The notes: generated by a model from the sequence alone, not told the origin. A stretch of DNA of 64,000 bases from Acanthopleura granulata (GCA_016165875.1 JABBOT010000080.1:13312337-13376336), one strand, 5' to 3'; shown: positions 35,862-51,000, counted from the stretch's first letter. Translations and numbers: made by a program.

Positions 35862-38386
35862 CGACAGAACTACAAAAACATTAAAGACAGGGTAAAACAT
35901 ACTTACGGGATTTAGGTATTTGGCGAAGCCGGCGGTGCAAATTCTCAGGCCACGATGTGGTCAGAACGGTGAAATTGCCTACGGATTATATCTGACATCC
36001 GATACAAACCGGAACATGACACAATACAGTATTAATTAGATTTATCTTTGATTGTCTATGTGGATTGACTAAATTAGTGTTGTGTTTTCCTTTTTCTTGA
36101 GGAATCTTCTTGAACTACAGACAGCGGTGTTAACTACAGAGGCCTAGCCGACTACAGAAAGAGCTTGCGGGTAGCATAGTTTCAGAAATAGCGCTCTTGC
36201 TTGCAGGTAACTCGACACTCCAGTAACGGCAGATCGCGCACGCTGTCTCCCGTCCCGTAGCACTTAACCATTAGATAAGGCCAGCCACTAAACTACAGGG
36301 GGTGCTGTGCAACCCGAAAAAAGTCACATCGCCCCACTGACTGCACTCAATTACGGATGGACATCAAAACAAATTACTTTTGTATTGTCGCTTGTGTGAA
36401 GATTATTTAAGAAATCCAAGCAGAGTCAAGAAGGAACTCGGCCGGATCGACGTTTCTAAGATTACCAATGAAACCAGTGATAGTGGCTTAAGTACTGGGG
36501 CTCCATTGGGTGAACCGCAGGCGTCGGACCGTCAGTAATGAGGATCTATACAGGGGGTGGGACAAGGGAGCTCGAAAGGAACACTACATCACTGATTTAC
36601 ATTGGCCAATCCATGTCTAGCTCTCACCAGTTAAAACAATAACAGCAGGAACTTACTCCAAACAACTCGACTAATATCAACATGTCCTGTCAATGAATTG
36701 AAAGCAGAACAAAAGCAGATTGATGAAACTAGGGGGACATAAACGAGACAAGGCAACTGAAAACGTCACTCGACCAAACGAAATGTTGTCGTCATGACGA
36801 GATCGTTCTTGCATTTCTCAATTTCCTCCCGTGAGTGCGTATTAATACAAATCTTGCGTGAGAAATACTATTGTTCTAAAGATCGCAAAAAAGCAAGACA
36901 AACACAGATTAACTGTTGACATTTCTTGGTTTTATTCCGGTAGGCAGAATTAAATTAAAATGTGCTTTTTCCTGTCATTTTATCATGCACAGAAGAATAT
37001 TTCGTCGCCTGACATGAGGTTTTCATTTAGATTGATTAGTGTGTAGGAGTAATTATCCACCTCTGAACAGAACAGATTTTCACAGATTTACTTTTTTTGC
37101 ACTCTGTGTGTTGACTGAGTAAAATGACTGTGGCCCGGAACACTGCTCAACATTGTGTTCGGTGCTAACTGAGTACGTGACAATTCGCGACGTTGTCATT
37201 ATGACGGTGACAGACACAGTGACCTTGACGTAAATCATCGTACGATTTTTATTGAATGTGGTCAAAGGTGTATTGTGTCGTATTGTATTATCAGTAGACA
37301 CAAGTCAACTCAACCAGAAATAAGAAAACTGAGCGATAAAAAATATAGTTTGTATTCAGCCGGATGCCCTAAGTGATAATAAGCGAAAGTGCACATTCTA
37401 ACAAAATATAGTATCTTGTAGACATCATGGAAAGCCTACTTCAAACCCTACTAACAAGAGGGCGAACCCCATTGAGCTTTGACTCTATATTTGATTCATA
37501 TATGTGTCATCTTAAAAGACGAGGATAGTACAATAGTGTAATACACATATTCTAAAGTCATTTATTTGTAGTTATATAAATATACAGTCAATTTAATTTG
37601 CTTATAAACAGTACAAATGTACAACCACTGCTCGAAGTGAAGTCTATTATACACCAAATAAGTAAACCACCGTGATCCGATGAAATGTAATTATCATTAA
37701 ATAAATTTATTAACTAAACGAAGCCCAGAGTTTAAATCTTACGATCTTATTATGTCTAATTTAATTAAGCAATCTTCACGAGAATTGTCTCCCCCTTGCT
37801 CGTAATGATGGGCCTAAGGTATTTGCTGAACAACGCCACTATGCCATTATGAATTAAGTCAATGTTATGAATCTTTATTATAACGTTATTTTAGAAGACT
37901 GAGTTAATGTCAAAATATTGCGTTTGTCAAGTTAATTTTTTAAAGATAATGTATGAATATATTTGTACATGAGAATACACTGGTAAAAGTTTCTTTGTCC
38001 TCTTCATATCCTACATTTATTCGTCATGGTGTATGCACAAGAGCTTTCCACACCACACCCCTACCCTCCTCTGGGTTCAGCACTGTCCAAATGCACCCCA
38101 GAAGACCACGCACAATATCAAATGTATCCTACAATAGTAGTTTCATGGCCTTATTTCTGGTTGTCAGATTATGATGGACTTTGAAACCGAAGTATAATAA
38201 TTTGGGCGTGCGTTAGCAATATATATAGGGTTATTTACATACACTGACATGGTTTCATCTTCAGTGTTTATTGAGATCGGGATAAGTAAGAGAGATAAAC
38301 CACGTGCACAGTCTGCTTATAGCTTTACTGCTGTTTACCGCAGTTATAGTTATTACATTACACCCAACTGCCCAGCTCCAACAGTA

Positions 38387-38446
38387 TCACGTGGTAAGTT
38401 ACAACTGTCCAATATCACGTGGTAAGTTACAACTGTCCAATATCAC
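38387..38446. repeat. 30-bp tandem dimer
   Basis: TATCACGTGGTAAGTTACAA followed by CTGTCCAA is repeated once; the second copy is followed by a third partial TATCAC. Confidence 0.8.
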
Positions 38447-41400
38447 ATCATATATGACACTTGCAATTGAAATACTGAGTTCATTTTCTCTGAGCCTTTC
38501 ACTGGGTATGGAATGAAAAGTAACATTGTGTCGTGACGGAGTATTCTGACATTAGATATTTGGGATGTCACAAAAAATGAAGAAGTTGGGCCTACAAACT
38601 CTACTTGACAGCTGACTGCTATTTATGTAGTGTTTAACTCATATTTAATTACAACATATATGTGGGTGTATAATAAATAGGTTATTGGTTGTACAGCTCC
38701 GTACGGACTCGTCGCGAGCTCGTCCTTCTTGGCGCGCCAGGACTCGTCTGTAGAGAGCTATACAAGCCAATTAGCCTGTAATAATGCAAGCGACAGAGAA
38801 AGAAAGAAGTCTGATTATTTCTTATAGAAAAAGAAGAATAAGAAATTTATATCAATGATACTCTTTAAAAACTACTGTAAGGAATGTATGGTACGCTGCG
38901 AGAAAAGTCCGTGTTTTTACCCCACTATCTAAGGTATTCCTACAAGGATTTGACCACAACAATCGCTTTAGTGATAAAGCACCAGCAACATAGCAACATA
39001 GGAGAAATATGTAATATGTGTGGGGTTCACATATTATTTCACTAGATGATATTTCAGCCATTATGACCGTTATTTTACAGAGAAAACTCCTGACATCTCG
39101 TTGCGCATGTCTTTTACCCGTAGCAATGTACTCGTAGTATGGTGGCAATAATGTACATCAACACAATTTTGTGCACCAGAAATATAATATTATAAACAAA
39201 TTGTGTAATTTTTGCAAGACATCCACAATGACATGTGTATCAGTTCTTGTGTCAAAAATGCCATTGCGGATGTGCAAATTTGCACACAGCGGTTTTTGCA
39301 GTGTAAAGTGTGATATGCCAGCTTTTGGCTTGCGGTTACTTTGACATCGCGTCACTTTGACGTCACGTGATTCTATATATGCAGCACATGATGCAGGTGC
39401 CCGCCAACAATCGGTCGTCTCATTCTGGGACAATACTGACATGAGTATTTGACACCAGGAATAGGATATCCATTACCTATTTATCATGAGTCACAGGAAA
39501 TAGCCGAGAATCACCGCGATATACAGTTGGCCAATTCCCGCCTCTGTATGTAGGACTCGGATTCAGTCCTTGCTGGTATACAGGGGCTTATTTCATCAGT
39601 AGAAACAGGACTCAAATCAAATAAATAAAGGCACAAATCTGGTTTGTATAGTGTGGATTTCTTCGCATGGTTTTGGTATCGGATTACTTTGATACTTGAT
39701 TGGCTAATACTGTCGCTCGTGCAAGATGCAGGGTTGGTGGTTTTGGTAGTAAATCTCATAAGGAATATGTAAAAAAAACTATGTAGGGAGAATAACTGGT
39801 TTTACATCATGACAACCTACATCGCAAACAAAATCGAGCCCATGGCAGGTATTGCATCCTAAATCATGTCGGAAATTGATGATATTAAGTTGTATGATTG
39901 TAAAACATCAGTTCGGCGGTAATGTATATATATATATATATACCCGATAGCCTTCAATTACAAATGACTTAATCCAAGTGCCCAGCGCTTTTGCGACGAT
40001 GTAGCATTACTTTATTCAAGAAATCATGATGTAATACAAATCGTTCATTTTCTAAGCACCATGCAAGCAGATTACAAGAAAGAAGATAAAATTACACAGG
40101 TGATATTACATGTACTAATAAAATACCAGGAGAAAGGAAGAGGGAACAAATACCTCTTTCAGCTGAAGAATATGTAGTATCAAATAAGTACAAACGGCCC
40201 AGGACTGTACAGACGAACCAGATTTTAGATTCACGTTATTTCTGCTAATATATCATAATAACTCACTCGGCATAGTCTCTCTATATTAGTGCCATAAATG
40301 ATCATATTTAAGCTTTAAGTGACCTATAAAATCTATTAGAAACCCTAAGTAACCCATCTATATTAAGCCTTCTTTCGCAAAACAAAAATGTCATGTATAA
40401 TATATTCCTACCTTGAGGTAATTATTTTCAGTTTTGCTGGCAAAGCATATGTGACATCTACTTCTCTCTGTATTTCTTTTAGCAAGCTGTATACGTCTGA
40501 AAAGTTCACAGCATCTTCACCGAGAGGCTGTACGTGTATATATATACATGGCACAGGTGTCTGACGACATCAGGACTCTAGATTACACGATTCATAAACA
40601 TCACCTACAAAAACGATGTCCTCTAAACCTATCGAATATCCACGAACACTATGCAAATATGCTTTGCCCGTGGTGTCAACTTTGCATATTTAAGAGCCAT
40701 ATGTGGAATCCCGTTGTTTTTTCAAAACATAAAGTCTTTCGAACGGTGCATCTATTAGCAATCTCACAGTTTCGGTATACATCGGTGGATTATGTTGTAA
40801 ATTTGTCAGCTTCCAAAAAAATATTTATATCACCAATTATTCACATAGATCTACTAGGCCTGCTACGTGTAACCTGCGCGTTTCATGTCCAAATGTGTAA
40901 CATTCAACTTATACAGTATGACCCCCGTTTGTAATCAACTATTGCTGTGAAAAAAGGTCATAGAATTTCGTCACCTTGGTAAAAACCAGGATAGTGAGTT
41001 AGAGTTCACTCATAAACACAGGGGATTTCTCACATGGATGCATAGTTTGAATGAGTACAAATGTCAGCACATACACTTATAGCACATTATCAAGCTTTGA
41101 ATTATACAGTGTACGCAAACCTAGGTTTGAAGGTTTTTTTTAATTCTGCAGGTCTATAACCTTTAGAGATATGCAGAGCAGAACCAGTCGGCGATTGTAG
41201 GTGTATAAATATATTGATTTGATGACTAGTATAAACAAGGTGTCGTGTTCAGTTATTTTGTACGTCTTCGGATAAAGACGGAAATAGCTATATCTAGACT
41301 TGTGTGCATTGCATCTTGAAAATCAGCACTAAAATGGACTTTCCAAGACATTGTCCATGTAACGATGCAATCGATTCAGCACAAACACGGGTAAAATTCC

Positions 41401-41470
41401 TAACATGTTTCATTGTAAATTTAAATAAGCTGTAAGTATTTTCAGTGTCATACGAAGCTGTCAATTTGCA

Positions 41471-41601
41471 GACCTTCCCACGTACGGCCAGAAAGGAAGC
41501 CAGCATGAGCTGGGCTTGAACTCACAGCTATCGCATGGGTGGGTGGCTTCGGTCATTGCGCTGCGTTAGCGCGCTAACCGACTGAGCCGCGGAGGCCCAC
41601 T
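41471..41601 (-). repeat. SINE head and centre, family 1
   Basis: Plus strand reads CTTCCCACGTACGGCC, AGCATGAGCTGGGCTTGAAC (B box complement), then GCGTTAGCGCGCTAACCGAC and TGAGCCGCGGA (A box complement). The 3' tail is missing. Confidence 0.85.
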
Positions 41602-42872
41602 CTGGTTATTGGAGACAACAAGCTACTTACCAGCGCTCCCATCTTCACGGGCTTCCGTTATTCGTGTGGGGAATTATGCTCCTATACAACATGATGTGCG
41701 AACTGACTTCCGGACCGAATTCCCGGAGATCATTTTTAAGTCAGCGTTAACAGGTTTTTCAAAAGAATATCAAACAGGCTATTACTGCATTGTGTTGAAC
41801 TCAGACTACGTGCCTACTGACACACACGCGCAAAAAACTTGGCTTAGAGATTAAACACAACCACTCCTTGTGCAAGCAATTGTGAAAATTCATAGTCTCG
41901 TAACATGCCATCTGTCTGGAGTTATTCAGCGTTCAGAGGACAGTCCGGTATATGGGAGTGGTAAAAAAATTTGCAATACACAAACAACACTCGAACTCCA
42001 ATTGGCTGTCTAATTTCGACACATAATCTTGCTAACAGCCGGAAAACAGGAAAACGTCAGGACGAATGTCACATCGGTGACAGCTGATCAAAGTTCATCA
42101 CGTGCACGTTTTTGTATTGGGAACAATGATTGTTCTGTCACAAGACTTCCCACTGGATGCCCAGTAACACAGGGCAGTCTGGTTGCTGCGGGGCTGTCAG
42201 ATTCTCGGACATGTCTTTTCTTTTCTCATTCTTCATTAAAAAAGCAACTTTATAAACACGTGGTTACATTAAGCTGAATCAGTTTTCCTGATATATCCAA
42301 GCCACCTTAAACATTTACAGCATTTGTCTCGTACCGTACATCTACTCCACACGGTCTCCTTTGCAGAATTTGTTTCGGACGTTTTATTCCACAATGCCTT
42401 GGTTTGGAGGAAATGTCATGTTTTGTTTGAAACAGACAGTATTAAATTTGTGAAGTGATAGCATTTATCGTGAGATGAAACAATAACGACTTGTCAAAGT
42501 CAGTGCTTGACAAATTATGACCCTCCCCCCTCCCACCCTCTGATCTGCGCAGAACTATCACGACCTACTTTGAATGACCTGATTTTAACATGGAATCTCT
42601 TGCTTAGTTTTGCAACATATAGCTGTTTCAAATAGTGTCTCAATGCGCATGAGCAGAACGGGGATAAATAGCCCATGGTCGTCGGTATCAATATTTGATC
42701 ATCACAGACTACGGCGTCAGACCATGTGTTCCGCCGAGTTCTATTTTTAATCTATATTTTACTAAGTTTTCGACTTGAAACAGCCCAGTTAAAGTCTCTC
42801 ATGTCACAAAGACTCGCATAAAGTGAGCCAAATGGACTGTATTCTTTATGACTCGAGATGATTACAACGCTT

Positions 42873-42960
42873 CAACGCAGCCAACTGGGTTGGTTTGTCC
42901 CATAGTGACGAAATTCCGGTCATGCGCACTCAAAATAATTATCTGGCTTATTAAGGCAAT
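42873..42960. repeat. Short dispersed repeat, pair member 2
   Basis: Partner of 16893-16990: GGGTTGGTTTGTCCC, then CATGCGCACTCAAAATAAT. Same orientation. Confidence 0.55.
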
Positions 42961-43647
42961 TCACTGATCTCTCCGCTTCGTGTCGAAAGCCGTAAACTTT
43001 CGTGGTTCTAATATCCAAAATACGTCTGAAAGATGGCTCTCTCAAATCGTAAATGAGAAAATGTGCTAAAATCTTTCCAGGTTGTAATATAATGTTAGAT
43101 TACAAAACTTTTAATATTTATAATGCGCAGCACAACACTTAAAGTGTTTATGTAATATCAGATTACTTTTTCTAGGAATTTTGCAAAGTGTTGAATTTCT
43201 TACACTTTATAGAAAGAGTTAACATTATAAATACTCCCCCTCCATAACCTCAAAAATGATGAATTTAATATTAAGTTGTATATCCTAATACTTCTAATTA
43301 TTGGGGCAGATATTTTTACTACTGAAAGCAAAATATTACATTTCTCTCCCACTTTTTGGAAAAAGTAAATTCATGGATGTGTTGATAAGTGTATGGACTA
43401 AACAATGGAGTACAAAAGAAACTTTGTATTTCTGTTACAATTATATGTACATTAGCAAAAATGGGTAAACCAGGTGTAACAAAATATTGGAAGAACTAGG
43501 GTACTTTTAAGAGAGCGTCATGTGATGTTAGATTACGTCATTATCACCGTGCCATCGACGGGAACACAAATTTTGATGAGAGCAGCATAAAATTCTATTG
43601 TTCATATGTTGCAGTTATTCATATATAGAAGTATATAGCTGTCTGTG

Positions 43648-43751
43648 TCTGCCCGTGGGTTTCCGTGGGCTCTACTCGGTTTCTCCCACGATCATACTGG
43701 CCACTGTTGTATAAGTGAAATACTCTTTAGTACGGCATAAAATAACAGACT
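43648..43751 (+). repeat. SINE, family 1, 5'-truncated
   Basis: GCCCGTGGGTTTCC, CGGTTTCTCCCACGATCAT, GTTGTATAAGTGAAATACTC and TAGTACGGCATAAAATAAC follow the order of the family's 3' half. Confidence 0.8.
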
Positions 43752-44536
43752 GAAGCATATTGTTCAATGTTTCAGTTAGAAAAAAGGACTAAACTTTACC
43801 TGATAACATCGGGCATGTAGACCTAAGACTGAGTGTTGAAAAAGGAGGTTTGACAAGTCATACAGTTATCCGAATAGAAGGCCACATACGGACATATTTG
43901 GCATCCAACATTTAATATTTTTCATTGACTTTTTGCTATTTGTTTGAACACCGAACAGTGTAATACAAGGTTTGTCGTCTGCTGTTCTAAGGATCTAATC
44001 AGGCTTTAATTTTCTACCTTTATTTTTTTCAAAAATATTATTGTAAGTAGAATTACATGATGGACCAATATCACAGAATGTGAATATAATATATCTTGAT
44101 ATAGTTAACACGCATCGATGTACACACTGCCTGTTTCCTCACCTACAGACTATTTTCCAATTAGGTAGCAGAAACTATTGACTTAGTAGTGATCGCAACT
44201 TACAGTTTCAAACGCTAGCATATATTTGCATCGCAACAACTCCAGCCTTAGTGTGTCATAATGGCGGTCACACGTTCCCCACTATAAGGTCAGCTGGACA
44301 AAACTACCTGTAGATGACATATGTAGTATATATAAGGTCGATCGGTGTTTTCATCAACTGTTTACTGTTACACGTAAGGGTAAAATGCCTGAAAAAAAGT
44401 TGTCATGTGTTTTCATCATAAAATAATGGTCGTAATTGCCGTAAAATCACCGTGTGAAACAATACGTGAACCCCAAACAGATGACGTCCTTCTACTATTA
44501 CGGTTGTTTTTACCACTAAAGCGACCGTAGTGGTAA

Positions 44537-44622
44537 AACCGTCGCCGAGTAAGTGCATGTGGTACAACCCTCGCGGAGTAAGAGCATGTGGTACAACCCT
44601 CGCGGAGTAAGAGCATGTGGTA
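44537..44622. repeat. Short tandem repeat, 29-bp unit, three copies
   Basis: AACCCTCGCGGAGTAAGAGC plus ATGTGGTAC twice in a row, preceded by a diverged copy (CCGTCGCCGAGTAAGTGC). Direct, without spacers. Confidence 0.9.
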
Positions 44623-47600
44623 AAAACACAGGCTTTTCTTAACTGTGCAAATAAAAACATTATGAGGATGGTTGTCGACAACACCACTGCGCACTGTTCA
44701 TGTCCGTTGTGAATATATGTTTCGTCAGTGCATATAAAATATCTCCAATACTGTTCAGAAAAAAAGAATAAAGCCTCAACTTAATTTCGTCTACAAATTC
44801 ATTTTATTCCAAAGCAAAAATTAAACTCTATAGTATTAAAAATACCAACGAGACCCTTTACCGTTGTACTGTGTGACAATAACCAACCACAAATGTAAGA
44901 ATTTTACGTTAATATATAACAACATAACACGCTCGTTTCATATTTATTTGCATGTAATGTACAGCAGACTGCATTTGGAAGACGTCACACAACTTGAAAA
45001 ATGTACACCCTCAACAAATCCACATAACATACAATTGAAAAACAAAATTATAGACATTTTAAGAAAATAAAGACAGCATAAATTTAACTGTATACGTGTT
45101 GTCATATTCTAAAAGTTTACAGTAATTCGGTTACACTAATTTACTGGCACTAATGGAGGATGACCCAGTTGTAAAAACAAGCTCCGGTTTTTGGTATACA
45201 CATTAGACGATAGACTCCGCCACACTAACAAGCATAAACTCTGAGATCTACAACCCAAACAAAAAAGTAAAGAAAGGATCATTGCTGAAACATTCCATGT
45301 TCTTGAGGATTGAAAGGTTAACACCTTGCTGGAGTGGTATAGTTTTCTGCTTTGAACAAGAACGTCCACCGTAAAGAAAACATGAAACTTTATGAGACAT
45401 CTTTAAAAAGTAAAATGGTCATACTTGTCAGATAAATGATGAAATTACGAATTATGCTCCAATTTTCTGATGATTTACATTTGCTGGAAAAGAACAATCC
45501 CCTCCCCAACCCTTCCACCTCATAGTCGAGGTAGTGGCAGAACTATCTGTTTTTAGTTTGTTTAATTTGAGAAAGACCACCCAAGATTATAAAGCAGAGA
45601 GCTGTGTGAATGGAATACCGCAGCGTTCTGAAACGCAATATTCCAGACGATTTCTAATTACCCATTAAACTTTACACCGCAATACACAGAACTCCCAAGG
45701 ATGCTTGTCACAATATTGCATAATGCATTTGGAAAGACGTGGATTAAAACTGGCACTCTTTCATACTGTCACGAATGTCAAAACGACAAGAGGAAAATAG
45801 TAATCATATGCAGGAGGAATTTGCGTAAATGCGGAAATATGGATTAAGTCATAAAGTCGGCTTAATGAACACTCAAAATGCACAAGTCTATATACGGTAT
45901 ATATAACAACTTGTCACATCGAAAATACGCGCATTTAACTAATGAATGAAACAAGATTCATTATTAAGGCACCATTGTAAATAGGTAGTAAGTAAACAAT
46001 GTACAGTATAAATCAACATGAGAAGTACCCAAGTCACGCTTTAAAATGCACACAACAACATGATTAATATCTCATTAAAAGTAAAAACATTCTTAAATAA
46101 TTCTTCCAACAATGAAGTTCCTTCTAGTGTAGAGACTAGCATCTTCATGTAGATTCATTTTCTTAATAAACTCTACAGAAACATTTAGTTGGAGTTTTTG
46201 CACGTGCAAGTTTTCATTACCGCGTCATCTACTTTATCTCACATTTGGACAAATCGCACAATTCAACCATTACTTATCAGCATTGAAGAACACATACGCT
46301 GTACAAGGCACGCGCCGTTATTCTATGAACAAGACGCGTTTCCTACACATAAAACTGTATCTTTACATACTGTATAGAGTATGGTAAATATGTCATTCAA
46401 GATAATAATTATACAAAAATACTTTTCAATATCCTAGAAATAATTACTGTTATTAATATATCCAGATTTACACAGTTACAATATACGCGCTGCTACAGCA
46501 TCTTATCAAAGGATAAAAATATCTCTTTAAAATTTTATATATAATTAGAGAATTAAAACAAGTGCAGTTTCATAGAGATCCGGAACACAAACCATAAACC
46601 CACATCACTCAGAGGCATAAAACACTAGTCAGAAACACAGAACAGACGGTTGGGCTGAGATGACCGCTGTTACGGGAAAAGTGCAAAAATGAGAGTTGAC
46701 GGTTATAACCATACACTTTTCCGGGAAACGAACACAACAGAGTGGAGAACAATAAGTGTATTGGTGACACCGTCAGTTACAAGTAAAAGTCAACAAAGCA
46801 GGAAATGACAGTTAACAAAAATGGGACATGAAATTAAAAGTCAGTTCCGTAGGGTCATCTGACATGATGGGAAAAATGAAACTGAAAGTCAGATCATCTT
46901 CTCTGATACCTGATAAGACAGAAAAGCAACAGCTAAAGTACTGGACCGTGGTAGCAGAACTGAGAACTGCACCGTTAACGCCACTGATGAAATAACGCAG
47001 GGAGATTCACGCAAAGATTGGCTTAGGAAACAATATTTTGTGGATAATATTTTTCCATCAACATCAATGAGATAAAACGAATTAAAACGTATCACCATTG
47101 CCAATAGTATACATTACCAAGAGGATAATGTCATTCATATATTTTTTATTCTTGTGTTTCAGTGATTATCCGTGATTGTCTTTACGGTATATATTTATCG
47201 GTGTATTTTAAGACATATTTGACAATATGAAGTAAAGAACATACTGATGTTCATACAATAAGTACCGTCAGCAACTACCTCGTCTACAAGGCAATCCTGT
47301 GTATTTTCAATATCTAATTGTAAATCCAACATAAAGTTCAACAAATTTTCACGGCCAACATCCACGGTAACACTAATTATACCGCTTAATTACATCGTTA
47401 ATTAGATTCTAATGCACGCATTACAGTGTCAATTGTGTACATACACAAACAGAAAATTATACATCGCCTTCGCTCGCTAAACAGCAGTTGTTCAAAGTTA
47501 CACTATGCTTGAAAATCAACCACGTTGATTTACATTATGACAAAAATATGCAAATAAAGTCAATACCGCAAATGCTTAAAACATTAAAACGAAACCAAAA

Positions 47601-47735
47601 TATGGGTTTAATTCTAAATAAAACAAGTGACATAACGCAATAACTCGTTCAAAGGAGATACTTTTGCCACCAGTAACCTCAATCAGTGTGAAAGCAATTA
47701 ACTGAAGATACGATTTTCTGTAAGTGCACACCCTT

Positions 47736-47741
47736 TTTATT
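47736..47741 (-). terminator. Candidate poly(A) signal of second transporter gene
   Basis: Minus-strand AATAAA about 310 bases after the stop at 48053; the nearest canonical signal I could find downstream. Confidence 0.45.
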
Positions 47742-48052
47742 CTTGGATTGCAAAGGTCTGTTTTCTTCTCTTATTCACAATTATGCAAATCACCACAACC
47801 ATGCACTACTACAACGACGCTAATAGCAAAAATATAAGCATCGTTTATATATCAGACATTAGGGCCCTAGCAGGGAATTGCATCTAGGCAGTTATTTCCC
47901 TTACATGAAGCGCTTCAGTCTCACCACATTTAGAAAGAGACGTCTGGGCTCGCCAAGCTTTGTCCCCTGTGGTATGCCTACTACTCTTCCGACATGAGAA
48001 ACGTATTAGCGGTTTAGTGGGGTCTACTGCCACTCTTCCATGGCTGTTTAAT

Positions 48053-51000
48053 TTAATCGGCCTCCGGTGGCGCAACTTGAAGAACGATCTGAATGAGCTT
48101 TGTTAGTTTTCCTGAAACATACACACAAAAATAAATAAAATCAAAAATACTACAATTTAAACCTTGGTCTGGTATAGTTTTAGTGGTTGTGCATAATATG
48201 AGACCAGACTATATACTTCTTGTTGCCGGTAAATTCATAAATAGATACCCGGTTGTGCATCTGTCGATACCAGATTCTGCATCACTTGATATGATACCAG
48301 ATTTCGGATGTAAATCTGGGTTGTAAATCTCTAGATCCCAGATTATGAACTTCTGATCTCACACAGTACGCTTCCTGATACCAGACTGAGCTTATTGATA
48401 CCAAGTAGTGTATCTCTTGATATCACTGTGTTAATCTCTTTAAATCTGACTTCGAAACTCTCTATGCCATGGAAATTTTGTTCTTACAGACGGCAGATTT
48501 TATATAATTAAATAACAGAATACGAACGTCTTGAAACCGTCTTGCAATTTTGATATCAGATTATGAAACTCTTGATAGAAAATTGTGCACCTCACATTAT
48601 TGGGTAGTGCATTTCTTGATATCAGGTTGTGAAACTCTTTGTATCAAGCTGTGCACCAAGCTGTGTTCTTCTGTACACCAAATTATACACAGTTTGGGAC
48701 AAAATTCTACAAAGCTTGGGACCAATTTGTTGCGCAAATTCAATGACCTCAAAATACACTGGGAGTACACAATTTTACGGTTAGCCGAAAAATCCTGCAT
48801 TTACTTACACTACCAAAAAATGTGTGGGAAACAGCTATCATCTAGCGTTTGAAATCTTACAAAAAAGCTCCTTAGCACGCCCAAGATAAACAAATGCTTA
48901 CCCATGAAGCCTGGATGTTTCCTAAATCGTACGAAGAAGAAATAGCAGATAATTCCCAGAAAAATAAATACACATCCGTAAAAGTAGGACATCTTTGGTT
49001 CCCTGACAACTGGGGCTATGACTAGATAGCACGAGATGATAAGCACGATGATAGGAATGGCGATATTCACCTGTAAGGTAAAAGAAAAAAAAGCACAGAT
49101 ATAGGGTTAAGGCTGACAGCAGTTTGACCGCATAAACCAGAAACATGGAGAGCCAATAAGTGGGTGGCCATTTCTGTAATGGCGTAGCACCTTCTCCCAC
49201 GGAATGATGACTCGATGTCAAAGCCCTAATGACCACTGCTCTCTTGTAACAGATTGCCCTCAAATTGTCATTGCAAAAGCAGGAATGAACAGCACTTAGA
49301 CTTCACAGCTTTGGTCCGAATTATTCTTAGAAATGTTCCGAGTGCTGTTTATGTATCGCGAAATCCCGTTCTGAACGTGGATTTTCCTCAGAATGATAGG
49401 ATTGACACGTCAAAACATTAGTCTATTTACTAATATGCAAATTTCACTCTAAAGCGTGATTTCCCCTTGCATGAAATTAAAGCTAGATGTTTCACATTAA
49501 TTGTGTAGGTAATACTGACATCAACGGAAAATGTTACTTTCATCACTGTTCTTGAAGATTTGGGTAAAGGGAGAGAACTGGAGGTCGGGTGTCTTACCTT
49601 GTAAGGCCTTACAAGATCTTTTCTGCAAAACCTGAGGACCAGTAAAGTAAGGGCTGAAAACCCGTAAACAATCCACGTGATAAAGCCGTAAAAGTCGATC
49701 AGCGTGCTTATATCTCCGGGAATAAGAAAGATGATACCCGTGATGAGCTGTGGGGAAAGGCACACATGAAGATAAAATATAAAATGTGAGGTCAACTAGT
49801 CGTTACGCATGCGCATTTAAAAAATGCCCATCATCCAAAACAATAAGAACAACAACGACGCCATACTTGTCGCAGCTTAGAATTTATCTATTTATTTCTG
49901 AACACAAAAAATTTAGAAAAGCAATAAAGACGAGTTGTTCATTTGCTTTTACGCTGTTATGCCAAAAACCACTTCATTCGCCATTTTGGAAAAAGCGTGG
50001 TAAAAGCACACAGGCAACCATTGGCTTGATTAACTCTTCACAACTAATAAACTACATGTTTCATTCTTCCTTATCATCACAGGACTAAATTAATGTCTAT
50101 TTCAGCTTCGGCAAATGGCCGTTTCACTCTTTCACTAATATATTTTTGGAACTACATTTGCTGACGTCTCTACTCACCGTGAATATGAGCGCCGGTGCTG
50201 GGGTGACCTTTGTCGTATGGATGTAAGACACGACTTTGGGCAAGTGACCGTCCCGACCAGCTACGTAACACAGCCTGCAAGTAACGTCAGGTTTTCGAAA
50301 ATGCAAGTAGACGCCCATACGAATCTAGAAACGCATACTCATGGTCAGAAATCAGATATTCTCCCCATGACTGAAATTCGATTACTGAGGACTTTCGATG
50401 ACAGTCAGAAAATCTCACGTTTCCTACATGTATCTGATACAACTAGGAAGTTCTTCCCCTCTAAAGAGATAGAAAGTGAGGGCGCTTGATCAGCGTTAGA
50501 TTTATTTATCTCATTGGGGTACTCAAGAATATTTCACTTACGGGACGGCCGCCAGCATTATAGTGGGAGGAAACCGGGCAGAACTCGAAAGAAACCCACG
50601 CCCATCCGTAGGTTTCAGGCGAAACTTTCCACAAAGGCCGGAGAGGAAGTTAGCATGAGCTGGGCATGCACTCACCGCGACCGCATTGGTGAGAGGCTCC
50701 TAATTCATTACACTACACTAGCGCGCTAACTCCCTCCGCCACGGAAGCCCCGGTTGACGTCAGAGAATGAATGAATGTGAATGACATAAGGTCATGCTGA
50801 CAACGTTACAGATGTATATGCTTACCTGCCACTGGCGAACAGACAACCGTTTGACGCTCCGAAGCAGGACATGACTACGAACATTGGCATCAGCCACGCC
50901 ATCACTCCCAGTACACGCTCACCCCATTGCTGACAAGAAAAACAAGGGGACATAACTGACTCTGCACACATTCAATAGACGAGTTTCGGGTTCGAACTCT

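Larger units (their letters stand above)
35023..48052. other. Long gene-poor AT-rich stretch between transporter genes
   Basis: Thirteen kilobases between the LINE/satellite region and the last exon of the second transporter gene. Recognised contents: a 61-bp dimer (35740), a 30-bp dimer (38387), a 29-bp triplet (44537), SINE pieces (41471, 43648), a short dispersed repeat (42873), simple TA repeats (39925) and a poly(A) signal (47736). Open frames up to 128 codons (for example 40548-40934) show no domain, no supporting splice sites and no codon bias. Nothing else could be supported. Confidence 0.55.

Noticed and set aside
40548..40934. 128-codon open frame on the plus strand after a TATA-like stretch
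   Set aside because: No signal peptide, domain or paralogue; the TATA-like bases belong to a simple TA run typical of the region.
44403..44694. Two overlapping minus-strand frames of 92-94 codons
   Set aside because: They are produced by the 29-bp tandem repeat, whose length of not a multiple of three shifts the same words through different frames.
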